A stretch of 7,876 bases of DNA from assembly GCA_030037515.1 (NCBI GenBank), contig JASHRE010000043.1, positions 1 to 7,876 on the forward strand, written 5' to 3'. Made by a program: the position numbers and the translations under genes. The DNA comes from Candidatus Sulfotelmatobacter sp. Its GTDB lineage: Bacteria; Acidobacteriota; Terriglobia; Terriglobales; Acidobacteriaceae. This document shows positions 4,510-7,876 of the stretch, piece after piece (the stretch's first letter is position 1; the number at the start of each line of letters is the position of its first letter). The notes under the pieces were generated by a model. The model searched no databases and was not told the origin of the DNA. It saw only the letters and a list, made by a program, of their open reading frames with translations.

Positions 4510-6205
4510 GGGAGCCGAAATCGTGTTGCACTGCCTGCGCGAGGAGGGCGTCGAACTCATGTTCGGCTACCCGGGGGGCGCGATCATGCCGCTCTACGAC
4601 GCCCTTGATGGCAGCGGCATTCGTCACGTGCTCACGCGGCACGAGCAGGGCGCGGTTTTCGCGGCGGAAGGCTACGCTCGGGTGACGGGCAAAGTTGGCG
4701 TGGCGATCGCGACCAGCGGCCCCGGCGCGACGAATCTCGTCACCGGCATCGCCGACGCAAAGATGGATTCTGTTCCTCTGGTGTGCGTCACTGGGCAGGT
4801 GCGCAGCGCGTTGATCGGAACCGATGCGTTCCAGGAAACCGATGTTTTCGGGGTAACGCTTTCGCTGACCAAGTGGAGCCGCCTGGTTCGCACAATCGAC
4901 GAGATCCCCGAGGTCATCGCCGAAGGATTTCACTGGGCGCGCAGCGGGCGGCCGGGTCCGGTGATCATCGACATCCCGACCGACATGCTGAAGGCAAAGA
5001 AAGAATTCTCGGGGCCGGCGAAGTTCGCGCCGCATGCGCGTCCGGCCGACGCCAAAGCGGACGGCGGGTTCACCGACACGATTGTCGCGATGCTGCAGCA
5101 GGCATCGCGGCCGGTGGCGTTGGTCGGTGCGGGAGCAAAGCTCTCAGGAGCCGTTCCGCAGCTGCGGCGGCTGCTCGATCAGCTGAATATTCCGACGTTC
5201 GCCACGGTGCACGGTCTGGGTGCCGTTCCGCCGCAGTCTGCGTTCTATCTCGGCATGGTCGGCATGCATGGCACGCGCGCCGCCAACACCGCGCTGCACG
5301 AGACCGATCTGCTTTTTGTCTTCGGTGCACGGCTTGACGATCGCGTTACCGGCGATCCTTCCCGTTTCGCGCCCCATGCCAAGATCGTTCACTTCGAGAT
5401 CGATCCCTCGCAACTTGATCGCGTGCGTCCCTGCGATCTGCCGGTCATTGGCGATCTGGCTGAGACGATCCCCGCGTTTCAGGCGGAACTGCAGCGTCAT
5501 ACGGTGCCCGATTTCAAGGAATGGCGAGCGGTGGCCTGCGGTCCAGAGCGCGCCGAACTGGATCCGCGAGGCCTGGCGCAGCCGACGATTCGCTTTCTCG
5601 ACGAACTTTTCACTCGCTTGCCCGAAAACAGCGTCGTGCTGGCCGACGTCGGCCAGCACCAGATGTGGGCGGCCCAACGCTATCGTTCATCTTCGCCGCG
5701 CGGATTCATCACTTCGGGCGGACTGGGCGCGATGGGCTTCGCCCTGCCTGCCGCAGTCGGCGTGCAACTGGCCAGGCCGGACACATGCGTGGTCTGCGTC
5801 TCGGGCGATGGCGGATTCCAGATGAACATTCAGGAACTCGCCACCGTACACCGGCTTGATCTGCCGATCAAGATGGTGATTATCGACAACAAATATCTCG
5901 GCATGGTGCGGCAGTGGCAGCAGCTGTTTTATGAGCGGAATTATGCCGAAACCGATCTCAGCGACAATCCGGATTTCGTGGAGATTGCGAAGGCCTACAA
6001 AATTCCGAGTTTCCGCATGAACGAAGATGTGATGCGCGAGTTCCCGGTTTCCGAGCAAACGGGAAACCAGATCGACCGATTTCTGCATTCCCCCGATCCG
6101 GAACTGCTGGTTTTTGATTGCGCGCCGGAGGCGAACGTTTTTCCCATGGTTCCGGCGGGAGCAGCGCTGTCGGAGATGTTGCTGGAAGATGAGCCGGCCG
6201 AATAA
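4502..6205 (+). CDS. ilvB: Acetolactate synthase, catalytic (large) subunit
   Basis: The 567-residue thiamine diphosphate and FAD enzyme joins pyruvate with pyruvate or 2-oxobutyrate, the first common step of the pathway. The N-terminal pyrimidine-binding domain has FGYPGGAIMPLYDAL at 21-35 and the catalytic Glu48 in RHEQGA. SGPGATNLVTGI at 72-83 and GTDAFQETD at 106-114 are typical. The middle FAD domain carries FGARLDDRVTGD at 274-285. The C-terminal ThDP site begins with GDGGFQMN at 435-442 and closes with DNKYLGM at 462-468. Trp472 of the herbicide-site MVRQW motif is present, while Arg101 occupies the position of plant Pro197. Overall it resembles the E. coli IlvG type, which fits an IlvM-like partner downstream. 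The start codon lies inside the ilvC end (ATGCTTAA overlap), with gggtggtg just before it, so translation is probably coupled. Length is normal and no key residue is missing. Confidence 0.96.
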   Translation: MLKGAEIVLHCLREEGVELMFGYPGGAIMPLYDALDGSGIRHVLTRHEQGAVFAAEGYARVTGKVGVAIATSGPGATNLVTGIADAKMDSVPLVCVTGQVRSALIGTDAFQETDVFGVTLSLTKWSRLVRTIDEIPEVIAEGFHWARSGRPGPVIIDIPTDMLKAKKEFSGPAKFAPHARPADAKADGGFTDTIVAMLQQASRPVALVGAGAKLSGAVPQLRRLLDQLNIPTFATVHGLGAVPPQSAFYLGMVGMHGTRAANTALHETDLLFVFGARLDDRVTGDPSRFAPHAKIVHFEIDPSQLDRVRPCDLPVIGDLAETIPAFQAELQRHTVPDFKEWRAVACGPERAELDPRGLAQPTIRFLDELFTRLPENSVVLADVGQHQMWAAQRYRSSSPRGFITSGGLGAMGFALPAAVGVQLARPDTCVVCVSGDGGFQMNIQELATVHRLDLPIKMVIIDNKYLGMVRQWQQLFYERNYAETDLSDNPDFVEIAKAYKIPSFRMNEDVMREFPVSEQTGNQIDRFLHSPDPELLVFDCAPEANVFPMVPAGAALSEMLLEDEPAE

Positions 6206-6216
6206 AGGAACGAGAT

Positions 6217-6513
6217 ATGCAAACTTTTCAGATTCGCTATCGCAACACGCAAGGGACGTTGATGAGAATTCTGAACGCAGTTTCGCGCCGCGGACTTGAT
6301 ATGCCTTCTGTGCACGCTGACGCCGCCGAGAACGGGCATGAAATCATGCTCGTGCTCGAAGTCAGTCCCAAGCAGATCGGCCAGCTTTATCGGGAGTGGT
6401 ACGCGATTCCCGATGTGATGAAGGTGCGCTCGGGCACGGCCCACGAAGCGGAGTGGAGCAACGCACATCCGCCAAGCGGTGTGTCGATTCAGCGCGCGGC
6501 GGCACGGGCCTAG
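6217..6513 (+). CDS. ACT-domain small subunit of acetolactate synthase (IlvM-like)
   Basis: The 98-residue product is one ACT domain (about residues 3-73) plus a short Ala/Arg-rich tail. IlvN/IlvH regulatory subunits are usually about 160 residues with an extra C-terminal domain, so this is closer to E. coli IlvM (87 residues). Its expected role is to bind and activate the ilvB product and perhaps carry end-product inhibition. The signature region is RNTQGTLMRILNAVSRRGLD at 9-28. Asn10 and Gly13 correspond to the ligand residues Asn11 and Gly14 of E. coli IlvH, but Asp28 replaces its Asn29, so valine sensing may be weak. The start is ATG at 6217, preceded by aagga at 6205-6209 that overlaps the ilvB stop. 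The gap to ilvB is 11 bases. Assignment rests on both sequence and position. Confidence 0.87.
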   Translation: MQTFQIRYRNTQGTLMRILNAVSRRGLDMPSVHADAAENGHEIMLVLEVSPKQIGQLYREWYAIPDVMKVRSGTAHEAEWSNAHPPSGVSIQRAAARA

Positions 6514-6662
6514 ACCGAAAAGCGCTGGATGTGTCCGCTAGACCCGCGTCCCTCCGCCCCGCGGGAAAAAGCGCCGAGGGGCGGGATGACGGAAATCAAG
6601 GTTGGAGTTCCGTTTCCCGCTTTCTTCCATCTTCGCCATCTCTCCTGTAATCTTTTTCACTT
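6514..6662. other. Intergenic gap before ilvD with a GC hairpin
   Basis: ccgcccc (6554-6560) pairs with ggggcgg (6578-6584) around a 17-base loop that includes an A5 run. A T-G pair can extend the stem by one. No T run follows on the plus strand, so it is not a clear terminator. It might limit read-through or shield the transcript end of the ilvCB-ACT segment. Downstream, the sequence turns pyrimidine-rich toward the ilvD start. A TAATCT at 6648-6653 is a weak -10 candidate with no good -35 partner. Confidence 0.35.
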
Positions 6663-7876
6663 ATGGATCCCAAGCACATCAGCCGTGGCATTACGGAAGG
6701 ACGCGATCGCGCCGGCGCTCGCGCGATGTTCAAAGCCATCGGATTCACCGACGCCGATCTGGGCCGTCCGCTGATCGGCGTAGCCAACACCTGGATCGAG
6801 ACCATGCCGTGCAATTTTCATCTGCGGCGGCTTTCAGCCAAGATCAAGGACGGCGTGCGCGAAGCCGGCGGCACACCGATGGAGTTCAATACCATCGCCA
6901 TCTCCGACGGCGAAACCATGGGCACTGAAGGCATGCGCGCGTCGCTGGTCAGCCGCGAGTTGATCGCCGACTCGATCGAGCTCGTTTGTCGCGGACAGAT
7001 GTTTGACGCGGTCCTTTGTCTGGTCGGCTGCGACAAGACGATTCCCGCCGCGGCGATGGCGCTTGCTCGCATGAATCTGCCTGGAGTGGTGCTTTATGGG
7101 GGCACGATCGCTCCCGGAAATTATCGCGGGAAAGATGTGACGATCCAGGATGTCTACGAAGCGATCGGTGCCAATGTCGCGGGAAAGATGTCGGAGGCAG
7201 ATCTGAAGCAGCTCGAAGATGTCGCATGTCCCGGCGCGGGCGCCTGCGGCGGGCAGTACACGGCCAATACCATGTCGACCGTGATGGAGATGATTGGGCT
7301 GTCTCCACTCGGCTATAACAGCGTTCCGGCGATGGACCCGGAAAAAGACAAGATCGCCTTCGACTGCGGCAAGATCGTAATGAACGTTCTGAAATCGGGG
7401 CTGTTGCCGCGTGAGATTCTTACGCGCCAAGCGTTCGAGAATGCCATTGCCTCGGTTGCCGCGACTGGCGGCTCGACCAACGCCGTTCTGCATCTGCTGG
7501 CGACCGCGCGCGAAGCAGGAGTCAAACTCGAGATTGATGACTTCCAGAAAATCAGCCAGCGCACGCCTCTGCTCGCCGATCTCAAACCATCCGGACGATT
7601 CGTCTCGATAGACATGCACCGCGTCGGCGGAGTGCGCTTGCTCGCCAATCGTCTCTTGAACGGCAAACTTCTGCACGGCTCGGCGAAAACCGTTACCGGA
7701 CGCACGCTCGCCGAGGAAGTCGCGAACGCGCGGGAAACGCCCAGTCAGCAAGTTATCGCTCCCCTGGACAAGCCTCTGAAGGCCACGGGCGGGCTGATCA
7801 TTCTGAAAGGGAACCTGGCGCCGGAAGGATGCGTCGCCAAAATCAGTGGTCACGAGCGGCTGGAGCAGCGCGGGCC
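6663..7876 (+). CDS. ilvD: Dihydroxyacid dehydratase, N-terminal part
   Basis: The frame runs off the window end. About 404 residues are visible, roughly the first 70% of the usual 560. The enzyme dehydrates dihydroxyisovalerate and dihydroxymethylvalerate to the 2-oxo acids, the third common step. The start MDPKHISRGITEGRDRAGARA is typical of the family, and an in-frame stop at 6648-6650 excludes longer starts. Three cysteines expected to bind the iron-sulfur cluster are present: Cys50 in NTWIETMPC, Cys123 in GCDKT and Cys195 in GAGACGG. The first, as I recall, is characteristic of the [2Fe-2S] form and absent from the E. coli type. Asp82 (SDGE), Asp124 and Lys125 fit the Mg2+ site, Lys125 being the lysine that is carbamylated in related enzymes. 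TGGSTNAVLHL at 268-278 is also conserved. No Shine-Dalgarno site precedes the ATG. It follows the ACT gene by 149 bases and belongs to the same pathway unit. Confidence 0.95.
   Translation, partial: MDPKHISRGITEGRDRAGARAMFKAIGFTDADLGRPLIGVANTWIETMPCNFHLRRLSAKIKDGVREAGGTPMEFNTIAISDGETMGTEGMRASLVSRELIADSIELVCRGQMFDAVLCLVGCDKTIPAAAMALARMNLPGVVLYGGTIAPGNYRGKDVTIQDVYEAIGANVAGKMSEADLKQLEDVACPGAGACGGQYTANTMSTVMEMIGLSPLGYNSVPAMDPEKDKIAFDCGKIVMNVLKSGLLPREILTRQAFENAIASVAATGGSTNAVLHLLATAREAGVKLEIDDFQKISQRTPLLADLKPSGRFVSIDMHRVGGVRLLANRLLNGKLLHGSAKTVTGRTLAEEVANARETPSQQVIAPLDKPLKATGGLIILKGNLAPEGCVAKISGHERLEQRG

Noticed and set aside
3718..4560. Minus-strand frame of 280 codons
   Set aside because: It is antisense to ilvC and the ilvB start, both certain genes; it is open only because of codon bias in the sense strand.
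6834..7853. Long minus-strand frame of 339 codons
   Set aside because: It is antisense to ilvD, which has clear family motifs. The minus frame has an unnatural composition and no recognisable domain.
1..7876. CRISPR arrays, insertion sequences, tRNA genes, phage or defence modules
   Set aside because: I saw no evenly spaced direct repeats, terminal repeats with transposase, cloverleaf sequence, or proteins of such systems on either strand.

Overview
The window is GC-rich chromosomal DNA with ordinary bacterial housekeeping genes. I see no mobile element, CRISPR array, tRNA or rRNA. The protein style (a YncE-type beta-propeller tail, a KstR2/LiuR-like TetR regulator, a single-ACT small acetolactate synthase subunit, and an ilvC-ilvB-ACT-ilvD order) suggests an acidobacterium of the Koribacter/Terriglobia kind. 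That is an inference from remembered family resemblance, not a database result.

Layout. Bases 1-258 hold the 3' end of a YncE-like beta-propeller gene, closed by a compact hairpin. Bases 259-1102 contain no convincing complete gene. They hold a short coding-like stretch that may be a gene remnant (378-584) and several GC-rich inverted repeats. Bases 1103-1924 encode a ferredoxin/flavodoxin-NADP+ reductase. Convergent to it, on the minus strand, lies a two-gene unit: a TetR regulator (2393-2980) translationally coupled through a 4-base overlap to a small cupin protein (2073-2396).

After a 479-base divergent intergenic region comes the main content, a branched-chain amino acid biosynthesis operon on the plus strand: ilvC (ketol-acid reductoisomerase), ilvB (acetolactate synthase catalytic subunit), an IlvM-like ACT-domain small subunit, and ilvD (dihydroxyacid dehydratase, cut by the window end). 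These three enzymes convert pyruvate, or pyruvate plus 2-oxobutyrate, to the 2-oxo acid precursors of valine, leucine and isoleucine. ilvC and ilvB overlap by 8 bases, the ACT gene follows ilvB by 11 bases, and ilvD follows after a 149-base gap that could carry its own signals.

The most interesting point is the ilvC promoter. A good sigma70-type promoter (TTGACA, 18 bases, TAGGAT) has an 18-base inverted repeat wrapped around its -35 box. A perfect 14-base palindrome of TetR-operator type lies just downstream of the expected start of transcription. The only regulator in the window is the divergent TetR gene, so a TetR/cupin module controlling branched-chain amino acid synthesis is a testable hypothesis. 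Secondary points are an acidic residue in the IlvC cofactor-specificity loop, a substitution at the likely valine-sensing position of the ACT subunit, and the lack of a Shine-Dalgarno sequence before ilvD.
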